This document shows positions 37,634-46,589 of a stretch of 64,000 nt of DNA, one piece after another. Position 1 is the stretch's first letter. Each line of letters opens with the position of its first letter. Both the position numbers and the translations under genes were made by a program. The notes under the pieces were generated by a model, which searched no databases, was not told where the DNA came from, and worked only from the letters and a program-made list of their open reading frames with translations. Source of the stretch: Streptomyces sp. PR69 (GTDB lineage Bacteria; Actinomycetota; Actinomycetes; Streptomycetales; Streptomycetaceae); NCBI RefSeq assembly GCF_026420845.1, contig NZ_JAOWCB010000001.1:186001-250000 (forward strand), read 5' to 3'.

Positions 37634-40600
37634 CGCCCGGGCCGCGGGCCTGACGGGCCTTCGTATGACGCGTCGGCGCCGCGGTCGAAGGGTCCTCGGG
37701 CCACGGGTGCTTGGGGTATCGGCCGCGCAGTTCCGCCCGCACCGCCCGGTAGCCGTCCTTCCAGAAGGACCCCAGATCCGCGGTGACCGCGGCGGGCCGT
37801 CCCGCGGGCGACAGCAGATGCGCCAGCACCGGCACGCCCGCGACCACGGGAGTCTCGGCGAGCCCGAACATCTCCTGGAGCTTCACCGCAAGCACCGGCT
37901 GCTCCCCGCCGTACTCCACCCTGATCCTGGAACCGCTCGGCACCTCGATCCGCTCCGGCGCGAGCTCGTCCAGCCGGGCCGCGTCGCCCGACGCCCACGG
38001 CATCAGCCGGGTGAGCGCCTGGGCCGCGTCGAGCCGCCCGAGGTCCGCCCTGCGGCGGGCGCGGGACAACTCCGGCTCCAGCCAGTCCCCGGCGCGGTCC
38101 AGCAACGCCTCGTCCCCCACATCGGGCCATGGTCCGCCCACTGCCCGGTGCAGAAACGCCAGCCGCTCGCGCAGGGTCCGCGCCTCCCGTGTCCAGCGCA
38201 GCAGGCCCGGACCTTCGCGGCGCAGCCCCTCAAGCAGCGCGTCGCGTACGAGGGCGGGGTCCGGATCCCGCAGTCCGCGGCCCGACAGCTCGATCGCGCC
38301 GAGCCGCCGTACGTCCCGGGCCATGACGTCCCCGTCCTGCCAGTGGACCTCTTCGCCCTCGGTCAGCAGATGCGCTGCGGCCGTTCGAGCGGTGTCCTCG
38401 TCGATCACGGCCGCGAGCCGCACGCGCGCGGAGGCGGCCGCCCCGGACCGGTCCGCCACGGCGATGGCCAGCCATCCGGCGTCCCGCAGGCCCGACCCGT
38501 CGGCGGTCTCCGCGGCTGTGCCCGAGGCCATGAGGAAGGCCCCCTGGCCGCGGGTTCTGGCGACGCGCTCGGGGAAGGCGAGGGCGGTGACGAGTCCGGC
38601 GACGGCGTCGTCGGTGTGCGGGGGGCGGGTTCTTCCCCCACCCCGCCCCTTCCCGAAACTGGGGGCTTCGCCCCCAGACCCCCCTCCGGGGGAAGGGGGA
38701 TGCGGGGCTGACGCCCCGCTTCCCGAACGCGGCAGCTTCGCGCCGCGAAGTGGGGCCTCCACGCCGCCTGGCCGTGACGGCTTTGTGCCGGGAGGAGCGG
38801 TCTTCGCTTTGTCCGGGTGCGGTGGCTTCGCGGCGCGAGGGGCGGTCTCTGTGCTGTCTGGGTGTGGCGGGTTTGTGCTGTGGGGCGCGGTGTCTGTGTT
38901 GTCTGGGTGCGGCAGGTTCGCAGCGCGAGGGGCGGTCCCTGCGCAGTCCGGGTGCGGCGGGTTTGTGCCGTGGGGCGCGGTCCCTGCGCCGTCTGGGTGC
39001 GGCGGGTTTGCGCCGCGAGGTGTGGTCCCCGCGCCGTCCGGCCGTGGCGGGTTCGCGCCGGGCGGTGTGCCTGCCGTGCCGTTCGGGGACAGCGCACCGG
39101 GTTCCGTGCCGGGCGGTGTGGTCGCCCGGGCAGCCGCTGTGCCGGGGGCGGGCGCTCGGGGGGCCGAAGGGGACAGGGCTGCCGACAGGCGTGATGTCTC
39201 CGTTCGCCAGCGGGTCGCATAGGCGTCGCCGCCGCGCCGGGCCGTTCGCCAGGCGGAGGACAGGTCGTCGCCGTACTCCCGTGGCGGCTCCTCGCTCAGC
39301 AGGGCGACAACCTCAGCCGCGCGCCGGGCCCCCACCTCAGGGGCGGCGTCCAGCAGGGCGCGGGCCAGTCGGGGGTGGACGCCCAGGCGGGACATGCGGG
39401 TGCCGCGCTCGGTCACTCGGCCCGTGTGGTCGACCGCGCCGATCGCCGCAAGCACCGAGCGCGCGGCTGCCATCGCCCCCGAAGGGGGCGCGTCGAGGAG
39501 CGCGAGACCGGCCGCCGAGGGGTCGCCCCAGCAGGCGGCCTGGAGCGCGAAGGCCGTCAAGTCGGCCACCTTGATCTCGGGGGAGGGGAACGCCGTCAGC
39601 CGGGCGTCCTCCGCCTGGGACCAGCAGCGGTACACCGTGCCCGGGCCCTCGCGGCCAGCGCGCCCGGCGCGCTGGCGGGCAGCGGCCCGCGACACCCGTA
39701 CCGTCGTCAGCGCGCTCAGCCCGCGTGCGTGATCCATCCGCGGCTCACGCGCCAGACCGGCGTCGACCACTGCCCGCACCCCCGGCACGGTCAGCGACGA
39801 CTCGGCGACCGAGGTGGCCAGCACGACCCGGCGACGCCCCGCGGAGCCCGCCAGGACCGCGTCCTGCACGGCGGCGGGAGCACGCCCGTGGACCTGAAGG
39901 ACCTCCACGTCCAGATCGGCCAGTCGCCCGGCCACGCGAGCGATCTCGCCCACCCCCGGGAGGAAGCAGAGCACGTCGCCGTCCCGCTCGTGCAGCGCCC
40001 TGCGCACCGCGGACGCCGTATGCGCCAGCAGCGCCGGATCCACCCACATCCCGTGCGGCGGCCGCACCGGGCGCGCCGGAGGCGCCCACACCTCCTCCAC
40101 GGGATGCGAGACGCCCGTCGCCTCGACCACGGGCGCACCACCCAGCAGGCGCGCCCAGCCCGCCGTATCCGTGGTCGCCGACGCCGCCACCAGCTTCAGC
40201 TCCGGCCGCAGCGCCGCCCGCACGTCAAGGACGAACGCCGCGGCCGTATCCGCGTCCAGATGCCGTTCATGGCACTCGTCAAGGATCACCACGTCGACCC
40301 CGGCGAGCTCCTGATCCCGCTGCAGCCGCTGCACCAGCACACCCGTGGTGACCACCTCGACCGCGGTGCGGTCCGACACGGCCCGTTCTCCGCGCACCGT
40401 GAAGCCGACCGTCTCGCCTGGCTGCTCGCCGAGCAGCCAGGCCATCCGCCGGGCGGCCGCGCGCGCCGCGATGCGCCGGGGTTCGGCGACCACCACACGG
40501 GCTCCACGCTGCGCCAGGGCGAGCGGCACCAGCGTCGTCTTGCCGGTCCCGGGAGGCGCGCACAGCACCGCCGCCCCGTGCTCGTCCAGGGCCCGCTCCA

Positions 40601-40676
40601 GGGCGGGCAGAGCGGTGCGCACGGGGAGCCGGCCCAGCGCGCCCTCGCGTATCGCGCCCACTCGCCTCACGGTCAC
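37623..40676 (-). CDS. hrpB: ATP-dependent helicase HrpB with a large repeat insertion
   Basis: A 1017-residue DEAH-type helicase. Walker A is CAPPGTGKTTLVPLAL, Walker B DECHERHLD, then SATTD, TSVAESSLTVPGVRAVVD and QRAGRAGREGPG. The C-terminal HrpB domain is present (EMFGLAETPVVAGVPVLAHL). E. coli HrpB is about 810 residues; the excess is mainly an insertion at about residues 500-686 made of 15-residue repeats (PPHPDGAGTAP type) and a Gly/Pro stretch coded by a dispersed repeat. GTG 40676 overlaps the methyltransferase stop. The motor core looks intact. Confidence 0.9.
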   Translation of the reverse strand: MTVRRVGAIREGALGRLPVRTALPALERALDEHGAAVLCAPPGTGKTTLVPLALAQRGARVVVAEPRRIAARAAARRMAWLLGEQPGETVGFTVRGERAVSDRTAVEVVTTGVLVQRLQRDQELAGVDVVILDECHERHLDADTAAAFVLDVRAALRPELKLVAASATTDTAGWARLLGGAPVVEATGVSHPVEEVWAPPARPVRPPHGMWVDPALLAHTASAVRRALHERDGDVLCFLPGVGEIARVAGRLADLDVEVLQVHGRAPAAVQDAVLAGSAGRRRVVLATSVAESSLTVPGVRAVVDAGLAREPRMDHARGLSALTTVRVSRAAARQRAGRAGREGPGTVYRCWSQAEDARLTAFPSPEIKVADLTAFALQAACWGDPSAAGLALLDAPPSGAMAAARSVLAAIGAVDHTGRVTERGTRMSRLGVHPRLARALLDAAPEVGARRAAEVVALLSEEPPREYGDDLSSAWRTARRGGDAYATRWRTETSRLSAALSPSAPRAPAPGTAAARATTPPGTEPGALSPNGTAGTPPGANPPRPDGAGTTPRGANPPHPDGAGTAPHGTNPPHPDCAGTAPRAANLPHPDNTDTAPHSTNPPHPDSTETAPRAAKPPHPDKAKTAPPGTKPSRPGGVEAPLRGAKLPRSGSGASAPHPPSPGGGSGGEAPSFGKGRGGGRTRPPHTDDAVAGLVTALAFPERVARTRGQGAFLMASGTAAETADGSGLRDAGWLAIAVADRSGAAASARVRLAAVIDEDTARTAAAHLLTEGEEVHWQDGDVMARDVRRLGAIELSGRGLRDPDPALVRDALLEGLRREGPGLLRWTREARTLRERLAFLHRAVGGPWPDVGDEALLDRAGDWLEPELSRARRRADLGRLDAAQALTRLMPWASGDAARLDELAPERIEVPSGSRIRVEYGGEQPVLAVKLQEMFGLAETPVVAGVPVLAHLLSPAGRPAAVTADLGSFWKDGYRAVRAELRGRYPKHPWPEDPSTAAPTRHTKARQARGPGVTR
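38641..38690. repeat. Dispersed GC-rich repeat, copy 2, inside hrpB
   Basis: CCGCCCCTTCCCGAAACTGG, then GGGGCTTCGCCCCCAGACCC, matching copy 1 at 28318 almost base for base. It is followed by a degenerate second start (CGCTTCCCGAACGCGG). Here it is translated, in antisense, as a Gly/Pro-rich segment of HrpB. Confidence 0.75.
38766..39080. repeat. 45-base minisatellite inside hrpB
   Basis: Seven units of 45 bases, starting at 38766, 38811, 38856, 38901, 38946, 38991 and 39036, with typical start GTCTGGGTGCGGCGGGTTTG. Units alternate between two variants (GCGCGAGG and GTGGGGCG versions), suggesting a 90-base higher-order unit. Each encodes 15 residues, for example NPPHPDGAGTAPHGT, so the frame is preserved. 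Confidence 0.93.
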
Positions 40677-41479
40677 TCGTCCCGTACGCAGACGAAAACG
40701 GCCGTCCCGGGGATCAGGTTTCCGCGCAGCGGGGACCAGCCGCCCCACTCCTGGCTGTTCCAGGCGGGCCACTCCGGCTCGACCAGGTCGATCAGCCGGA
40801 AGCCCCCGGCCACCACGTCCCGCACCCGGTCGCCGATCGTCCGGTGGTGCTCCACGTACACGGCGCGCCCCCGTTCGTCCTGCTCCACGTAGGGGGTGCG
40901 GTCGAAGTACGAACCCGACACACTCAGCCCCTCGGGCCCCGGCTCGTCGGGGAACGCCCAGCGGATCGGGTGGGTGACCGAGAAGACCCACCGTCCCTCG
41001 GGCCGCAGCACGCGCCGGACCTCCCGGAACACCTTCACGGGGTCCGCCACGAAGGGCACCGCCCCGTACGCCGAGCAGGCCAGATCGAAGGACTCGTCCC
41101 GGAAGGGGAGGGCCCCCGCGTCCGCCTCGACCAGAGGAATGCCGCCGCCGATCCGCAGCGCGTGCTGGAGCTGCCGGTGGGAGAGGTCGAGCGCCACGGG
41201 GCGCGCCCCCTGGGCGGCCAGCCAGCGTGAGCACTGTGCCGCGCCCGCGCCGATCTCAAGGACGTCCGCGCCCTTGAGGAAGGACACCGGGCCCAGCAGT
41301 CCCGCCTCCGCCTCGTCCAGCCCCTCCGGCCCCCACACGAAGCGGTCGTCCCCCAGGAACGCGCCGTGCTCGGTCTGGTACTCGTCTGCGTTGCGGTCCC
41401 ACCAGCCCCTGCTGGCCCGACTGCTCTCCGCGTCCCCCGCGCTACGGCGCGTCGCTTCTGGCTCGAAATCTTGGATCAT
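40673..41479 (-). CDS. SAM-dependent methyltransferase (class I)
   Basis: A 268-residue methyltransferase. Motif I is VLEIGAGAAQCSRWLAAQGA, followed by an acidic strand end in PVALDLSHRQ and LPFRDESFDLACSAYGAVPF. VLRPEGRWVFSVTHPIRW is the post-motif region. The substrate is unknown. ATG 41479 and GTG 41485 are both possible starts. Its stop overlaps the hrpB start by two bases, so the two form an operon divergent from rpsA. Confidence 0.85.
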   Translation of the reverse strand: MIQDFEPEATRRSAGDAESSRASRGWWDRNADEYQTEHGAFLGDDRFVWGPEGLDEAEAGLLGPVSFLKGADVLEIGAGAAQCSRWLAAQGARPVALDLSHRQLQHALRIGGGIPLVEADAGALPFRDESFDLACSAYGAVPFVADPVKVFREVRRVLRPEGRWVFSVTHPIRWAFPDEPGPEGLSVSGSYFDRTPYVEQDERGRAVYVEHHRTIGDRVRDVVAGGFRLIDLVEPEWPAWNSQEWGGWSPLRGNLIPGTAVFVCVRDE

Positions 41480-41485
41480 CGTCAC

Positions 41486-41842
41486 CGTCGTTGTACTTTG
41501 CGTTCGGCACGCCGGTCATCCCTCAGCAGTGCAGTCGGTCCGCCATAGTGGCCTCGGCAAACACAAGTTGTGCCGGGTTTGCGGCATTCCGCCCCCGGTG
41601 TGCGCCTTCGCGCATTGACCGTGTCCGGCTGCCCCCGTATGCTACAAGTTGCGCTGCGGGCCTGCGCGCCTCAGACGGAGCAGGCCGCGCTCGCATCTGT
41701 ATGTATGTCCCCTCGGTTCACGAGGCGCTGCCAGAAAGCTGGGGTGGCGCTTCCTAGGCTGTCCGGCTTCTGCAGCTGCGATACGGGCTCTCGGCGTAGC
41801 AGTACCTACGACTTCAATGTCCGTACCGGAGCCCTTTCCCAC
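41486..41842. other. Intergenic region methyltransferase - rpsA
   Basis: 357 bases. The right part is the rpsA promoter and a leader of about 190 bases; the left part should hold the divergent methyltransferase promoter, which I cannot pick out. No gene seen. Confidence 0.6.
41615..41643 (+). promoter_or_regulatory. Promoter of rpsA
   Basis: TTGACC (41615-41620), 17 bases, TATGCT (41638-41643): a near-consensus vegetative promoter. Transcription should start near 41650, leaving a leader of about 190 bases, long enough for the autogenous translational control known for S1 in other bacteria. Confidence 0.8.
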
Positions 41843-43342
41843 ATGACGAGCAGCACCGAGACCACCGCCACCACCCCGCAGGTAGCGGTCAACGACATCG
41901 GTAACGAGGAAGCCTTCCTCGCCGCGATCGACGAGACGATCAAGTACTTCAACGACGGCGACATCGTCGACGGCGTCATCGTGAAGGTCGACCGGGACGA
42001 GGTCCTGCTCGACATCGGTTACAAGACCGAAGGTGTCATCCCGAGCCGCGAGCTCTCGATCAAGCACGACGTCGACCCGAACGAGGTCGTCAAGGTCGGC
42101 GACGAGATCGAGGCGCTTGTCCTCCAGAAGGAGGACAAGGAAGGCCGCCTGATCCTCTCGAAGAAGCGCGCCCAGTACGAGCGTGCCTGGGGCACCATCG
42201 AGAAGATCAAGGAAGAGGACGGCATCGTCACCGGTACCGTCATCGAGGTCGTCAAGGGCGGTCTCATCCTCGACATCGGCCTGCGCGGCTTCCTGCCGGC
42301 CTCCCTCGTTGAGATGCGCCGCGTCCGCGACCTCCAGCCGTACGTCGGCAAGGAGCTCGAGGCCAAGATCATCGAGCTGGACAAGAACCGCAACAATGTG
42401 GTCCTGTCCCGCCGTGCCTGGCTGGAGCAGACCCAGTCCGAGGTCCGCCAGACCTTCCTCACCACCCTCCAGAAGGGTCAGGTCCGTTCCGGCGTCGTCT
42501 CCTCGATCGTCAACTTCGGCGCCTTCGTGGACCTCGGCGGCGTCGACGGTCTGGTCCACGTCTCCGAGCTGTCCTGGAAGCACATCGACCACCCGTCCGA
42601 GGTCGTCGAGGTGGGCCAGGAGGTCACGGTCGAGGTCCTCGACGTCGACATGGACCGCGAGCGTGTCTCCCTGTCGCTGAAGGCGACCCAGGAAGACCCG
42701 TGGCAGCAGTTCGCCCGCACCCACCAGATCGGTCAGGTCGTCCCGGGCAAGGTCACCAAGCTGGTTCCGTTCGGTGCGTTCGTCCGTGTGGACGAGGGCA
42801 TCGAGGGTCTGGTCCACATCTCCGAGCTGGCCGAGCGCCACGTGGAGATCCCGGAGCAGGTCGTCCAGGTCAACGACGAGATCTTCGTCAAGGTCATCGA
42901 CATCGACCTGGAGCGTCGCCGGATCTCGCTGTCCCTCAAGCAGGCCAACGAGTCCTTCGGCGCCGACCCGGCCTCGGTCGAGTTCGACCCGACCCTGTAC
43001 GGCATGGCCGCGTCCTACGACGACCAGGGCAACTACATCTACCCCGAGGGCTTCGACCCGGAGACCAACGACTGGCTGCCGGGCTACGAGAAGCAGCGCG
43101 AGGAGTGGGAGGCCCAGTACGCCGAGGCGCACCAGCGCTTCGAGCAGCACCAGGCCCAGGTCATCAAGTCCCGCGAGGCCGACGAGGCCGCTGCCGCCGA
43201 GGGTGCTGCCCCCCAGGCCGGCGGTGCCCCGGCTGCTTCCGGCGGCTCCTACTCCTCGGAGTCGGACGACAACTCCGGCGCCCTGGCGTCGGACGAGGCC
43301 CTGGCCGCCCTGCGCGAGAAGCTGGCCGGCGGCCAGAGCTGA
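41843..43342 (+). CDS. rpsA: 30S ribosomal protein S1
   Basis: A 499-residue S1 with four S1 RNA-binding repeats, the usual number in actinobacteria. Markers are VDGVIVKVDRDEVLLDIGYK, KGGLILDIGLRGFLPASLVE, FGAFVDLGGVDGLVHVSELS and FGAFVRVDEGIEGLVHISEL. The tail from about residue 440 is acidic and Ala/Gly/Ser-rich. It helps load mRNA on the 30S subunit. Codon choice is more biased than in neighbours, with many GTC/CTC/AAG codons, as expected of a highly expressed gene. It ends in a strong terminator. Confidence 0.97.
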   Translation: MTSSTETTATTPQVAVNDIGNEEAFLAAIDETIKYFNDGDIVDGVIVKVDRDEVLLDIGYKTEGVIPSRELSIKHDVDPNEVVKVGDEIEALVLQKEDKEGRLILSKKRAQYERAWGTIEKIKEEDGIVTGTVIEVVKGGLILDIGLRGFLPASLVEMRRVRDLQPYVGKELEAKIIELDKNRNNVVLSRRAWLEQTQSEVRQTFLTTLQKGQVRSGVVSSIVNFGAFVDLGGVDGLVHVSELSWKHIDHPSEVVEVGQEVTVEVLDVDMDRERVSLSLKATQEDPWQQFARTHQIGQVVPGKVTKLVPFGAFVRVDEGIEGLVHISELAERHVEIPEQVVQVNDEIFVKVIDIDLERRRISLSLKQANESFGADPASVEFDPTLYGMAASYDDQGNYIYPEGFDPETNDWLPGYEKQREEWEAQYAEAHQRFEQHQAQVIKSREADEAAAAEGAAPQAGGAPAASGGSYSSESDDNSGALASDEALAALREKLAGGQS

Positions 43343-43380
43343 GGCTCTGCCCCGGCGGGTGATCCGCTGAAGGTCTGACT

Positions 43381-43415
43381 GTAAGGCCCGCTCCCCAATG
43401 GGGAGCGGGCCTTAC
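43381..43415. terminator. Terminator of rpsA
   Basis: A perfect 16-base stem (GTAAGGCCCGCTCCCC) with a 3-base loop, 38 bases after the stop. Confidence 0.9.
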
Positions 43416-43565
43416 ACATGCCCGCATTGGCCCGAATCAGCCAGCGTTCCTCCGCTTCCACCCGTATTCTTCTTGATCGAAAAATAAGCGCGGCGTCGGT
43501 GCAGCAGGGAATGCCCCCGCCGTACCGCGCGTTCTTCCCTACGAACACGAGGAGGAGCGGTAATC

Positions 43566-44504
43566 GTGCTGGATCCGCAGGGATTGTACGAATGGGAGCC
43601 GAAGGGCCTCGCGGTCGTCGACATGGCGCTCGCGCAGGAGTCCGCCGGCCTGGTCATGCTGTACCACTTCGACGGATACATCGACGCGGGGGAGACCGGT
43701 GAGCAGATCGTCGACAACCTGCTGGGCACGCTGCCGCACCAAGTCGTGGCCCGTTTCGACCACGACAGGCTGGTGGACTACCGGGCACGCCGCCCGCTGC
43801 TGACCTTCCGGCGCGACCGCTGGAGCGGATACGAGGTCCCGGCCATCGAGGTCCGGCTCGTCCAGGACACCACGGGCGCGCCGTTCCTGCTGCTGTCCGG
43901 GCCCGAGCCGGACGTGGAATGGGAGCGCTTCGCCGCAGCCGTGGCGCAGATCGTCGAGCGCCTCGGAGTCCGGCTCTCCGTCAACTTCCACGGCATCCCG
44001 ATGGGCGTCCCGCACACCCGTCCCGTCGGCCTCACCCCGCACGGCAACCGCATCGATCTGATGCCGGGTCATCGCAGCCCCTTCGACGAGGCGCAGGTTC
44101 CCGGCAGCGCGGAGGCCCTGGTCGAGTACCGCCTGATGGAAGCCGGCCATGACGTCCTGGGCGTCGCCGCCCATGTGCCGCACTATGTGGCGCGCTCCTC
44201 CTACCCGGACGCCGCGCTCACCGCCCTTGAGGCGATCACCGCCGCCACGGGCCTGGTCCTGCCAGGGGTCGCGCACTCGCTGCGCACCGAGGCGCACCGC
44301 ACCCAGACCGAGATCGAGCGGCAGATCGGCGAGGGCGACGAGGAACTGGTGTCACTCGTGCGGGGGCTTGAGCATCAGTACGACGCGATGGCGGGCGCCG
44401 AGACCCGGGGCAGCCTGGTGGCTGAGCCAGTGGACCTGCCGTCCGCCGACGAGATCGGCATGGAGTTCGAGCGCTTTCTGGCGGAGCGCGAGGGAGACGC
44501 CTGA
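43566..44504 (+). CDS. PAC2-family protein
   Basis: A 312-residue PAC2 (proteasome assembly chaperone 2-like) protein: [20 protein letters not shown] at the N-terminus, [20 protein letters not shown] in the middle, then [20 protein letters not shown] and a helical C-terminus. In actinobacteria these soluble proteins are common, and a link to the 20S proteasome has been proposed. GTG 43566 follows GAGGAGCGG. It stands alone between rpsA and coaE. Confidence 0.83.
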   Translation: MLDPQGLYEWEPKGLAVVDMALAQESAGLVMLYHFDGYIDAGETGEQIVDNLLGTLPHQVVARFDHDRLVDYRARRPLLTFRRDRWSGYEVPAIEVRLVQDTTGAPFLLLSGPEPDVEWERFAAAVAQIVERLGVRLSVNFHGIPMGVPHTRPVGLTPHGNRIDLMPGHRSPFDEAQVPGSAEALVEYRLMEAGHDVLGVAAHVPHYVARSSYPDAALTALEAITAATGLVLPGVAHSLRTEAHRTQTEIERQIGEGDEELVSLVRGLEHQYDAMAGAETRGSLVAEPVDLPSADEIGMEFERFLAEREGDA

Positions 44505-44536
44505 CGCCGGGCCCGCCTGACCGGGACGCCGGGCGC

Positions 44537-44567
44537 CTGACCGGGGCCGCAGGAAAGCACGTATGCT
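44537..44567 (+). promoter_or_regulatory. Candidate promoter giving a leaderless coaE message
   Basis: CTGACC (44537-44542) and TATGCT (44562-44567) with a 19-base spacer. The start point would fall at or beside the ATG at 44575, which lacks its own ribosome site. Confidence 0.4.
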
Positions 44568-45198
44568 GCCGACCATGCTGACGGTGGGGCTGACCGGTGG
44601 GATCGGAGCCGGCAAGAGCGCGGTGTCACGGCTGCTCGTCTCGTACGGCGCCGTGCTGATCGACGCCGACAAGATCGCCCGCGAGGTCGTCGAGCCCGGG
44701 ACGCCCGGGCTCGAAGCCGTCGTCGAGGCTTTCGGGCCCGATGTCCTGACCCCCGAGGGGGCGCTGGACCGGCCCAGGCTCGGCTCGATCGTCTTCGCCG
44801 ACCCCGAGCGTCTCAGTGTGCTCAACGGCATCGTCCACCCGCTCGTCGGCGCACGCTCAAAGGAGCTGGAGAACGCGGCCGCACCCGACGCGGTCGTCGT
44901 CCATGATGTGCCGCTGCTCGTCGAGAACGGCCTTGAGTCGCTCTATGACGTTGTGGTGGTGGTGGACGCCTCGCCCGAGACGCAGCTCGACCGCCTCGTA
45001 CGGCTGCGCGGAATGCCGGAGTCCGAGGCTCGCGCACGGATGGAGGCGCAGGCCACACGAGAACAGCGGCTGGCTGTCGCGGATCTCGTCATCGACAATG
45101 ACGGGCCGCTGGAGGAGTTGGCGCCGCAGGTCCGCAAGGTGTGGACCGAACTCGCCGCCCGCGCTGCCGCCTCGGGTGAGCGGCCCGCTCCGGAATAG
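44563..45198 (+). CDS. coaE: Dephospho-CoA kinase
   Basis: A 211-residue P-loop kinase making CoA from dephospho-CoA, the last CoA biosynthesis step. [17 protein letters not shown] is the P-loop; [30 protein letters not shown] and [20 protein letters not shown] are family marks. ATG 44563 follows GGAAAG; ATG 44575 fits a leaderless message. Most bacterial CoaE proteins start [11 protein letters not shown], supporting 44575. Confidence 0.95.
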   Translation: MLPTMLTVGLTGGIGAGKSAVSRLLVSYGAVLIDADKIAREVVEPGTPGLEAVVEAFGPDVLTPEGALDRPRLGSIVFADPERLSVLNGIVHPLVGARSKELENAAAPDAVVVHDVPLLVENGLESLYDVVVVVDASPETQLDRLVRLRGMPESEARARMEAQATREQRLAVADLVIDNDGPLEELAPQVRKVWTELAARAAASGERPAPE

Positions 45199-45263
45199 CC
45201 TGCTCCGGAATAGCCCTCTCCGTCCCGGTGTTGGAACAGGGCGACAAGGGGAAGGATGCAGCT

Positions 45264-45674
45264 GTGCCCAAGAGCAACCCGGAGACGCACGTCATCGACT
45301 TCCGCGCGGCTGAGCAGTTGCTCGATGCGAGGGATCCGCGTGGCGCCGTGAAGCTGCTGGACTCGGTGATCGCCGCCCATCCCGAGAACACGGCCGCGCG
45401 GCTGCTGCGTGCCCGGGCGTTCTTCGCCGCCGCCCAACTCCGTGCCGCTGAGCTGGAATTCGCGCTGGTCCTGGAGCGCGAGCCGGACAATGCCTTCGCG
45501 CATTTCGCCCTGGCCCGCACCTTCGAGCGCGCCGGCCGCCCCGAGCCCGCCCAGCGTCACTTCCGGCTGGCCGCAGCGCTTGACCCGAAGCCCGAATATC
45601 TGAAAGCGGCGCGCTTTGCCGCCGACGGCCGCGGTGACAGCTCCGGTGGCGGCAGTCCGGAGCGGGAGAGCTGA
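45264..45674 (+). CDS. Tetratricopeptide-repeat protein
   Basis: A 136-residue protein with about three TPR units: RAAEQLLDARDPRGAVKLLD, NTAARLLRARAFFAAAQLRA and AFAHFALARTFERAGRPEPA, giving a small helical binding scaffold. No signal or membrane segment. GTG 45264 follows AAGGATGC. It lies 65 bases after coaE in the same direction. Partner unknown. Confidence 0.82.
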   Translation: MPKSNPETHVIDFRAAEQLLDARDPRGAVKLLDSVIAAHPENTAARLLRARAFFAAAQLRAAELEFALVLEREPDNAFAHFALARTFERAGRPEPAQRHFRLAAALDPKPEYLKAARFAADGRGDSSGGGSPERES

Positions 45675-45708
45675 CGCCAAGGTCGGCGGTCCGCTCGCAG
45701 TTCTGCGG

Positions 45709-46119
45709 TCACGGCCCCCGCTGCGAGCCGGTGCCGCCTGGGTCCTGCCCGTCGGACCTCTGGGAGGTGTCGGGGCCTCCGGGGCTCTGTCGCCGCGAGC
45801 CTCCGGTGAGCCCGCCTCCCCCCTCATCCGGCTTCCTCAGCGGAGGCCGGTGCGCATGCGTGCCCCCGTGATCCGGCTCGTACGGCGGGATGTCACGGCC
45901 CGGCTGGAAATGCGGGCCCTGGCGGATATGGCGCACGATCATGATCAAGTCGATGACGACGATCAGCGCCAGCGCCCCGCAGAGCGCCGCCCAGCCCGTG
46001 CGCCCGGTGAAGGCGAAGGCCGTGGCGCCGCCGACAGCCCAGATCAGACCCCATATGCTCAGCCAGAAACGCATCCGCAGGGGGCTGCGTGCGGTGATCG
46101 GTTCACTTCCCGTGCGCAT
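45709..46119 (-). CDS. Small membrane protein (DUF6343-like)
   Basis: A 136-residue protein with two membrane helices (FWLSIWGLIWAVGGATAFAF and GWAALCGALALIVVIDLIMI) followed by HIRQGPHFQPGRDIPPYEP and a disordered Gly/Ser/Arg-rich tail. The PHFQPGRDIPPYEP block is what I associate with DUF6343 of Streptomyces. It converges on the TPR gene. Function unknown. Confidence 0.75.
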   Translation of the reverse strand: MRTGSEPITARSPLRMRFWLSIWGLIWAVGGATAFAFTGRTGWAALCGALALIVVIDLIMIVRHIRQGPHFQPGRDIPPYEPDHGGTHAHRPPLRKPDEGGGGLTGGSRRQSPGGPDTSQRSDGQDPGGTGSQRGP

Positions 46120-46589
46120 GGCATCCGCATCTCCTCTTCCAGCATGCATCAGGAAGGCCCGCGGAGGGGAGGCCTCGCCGGGCAGTGGAGCGAAGCCGCG
46201 GAACGGCGCGGTGCAACGGCGCAGTGGACGGCGGTGCGTCCGGGAACGTTCTGAGAGGCATGAGCGGGGAGCGCACCGCACCGTACGCAGTCTGATCGAA
46301 ACCCTGGAGCTGGACGAGCAGTTCGACGTCGTCGTAGCCGAAGGAGCGTGTCGATCCGGCGGGGTACACGGTGCGGTTCCTCTCCTCGGAGCCGCTGGGG
46401 GACGGCACCCACATCGGTTCAGGACGCCGCACCGGCGCGGACGGGCGGCTGAGCACCCCGGTGCGACAGAGAAGCCCGGGGTGAAGGCTCGACCGGGCGG
46501 GTATACCGGACATATCTTGGCATTAGTCGTCGCGAAGAGTGCGAAGGGCACCAAGAAGCGTCGGGCTCGTACGGCAGGGGGTGCCCCCG
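46120..46589. other. 470-base region without a convincing gene, possible remnant
   Basis: No start-to-stop frame here looks real on either strand. A plus-strand stretch at about 46348-46482 has strong GC bias at the third position and reads ERVDPAGYTVRFLSSEPLGD, but a stop lies just before it and no start codon is available. It may be the tail of a decayed gene. The slipin promoter must also lie here. Confidence 0.4.

Noticed and set aside
38766..39080. CRISPR-like array in hrpB
   Set aside because: The 45-base units are contiguous with no unique spacers, keep the reading frame and have no cas genes nearby.
46103..46513. 136-codon minus-strand frame in the gap before slipin
   Set aside because: It overlaps the start of the small membrane protein gene, has poor third-position bias and no motif.
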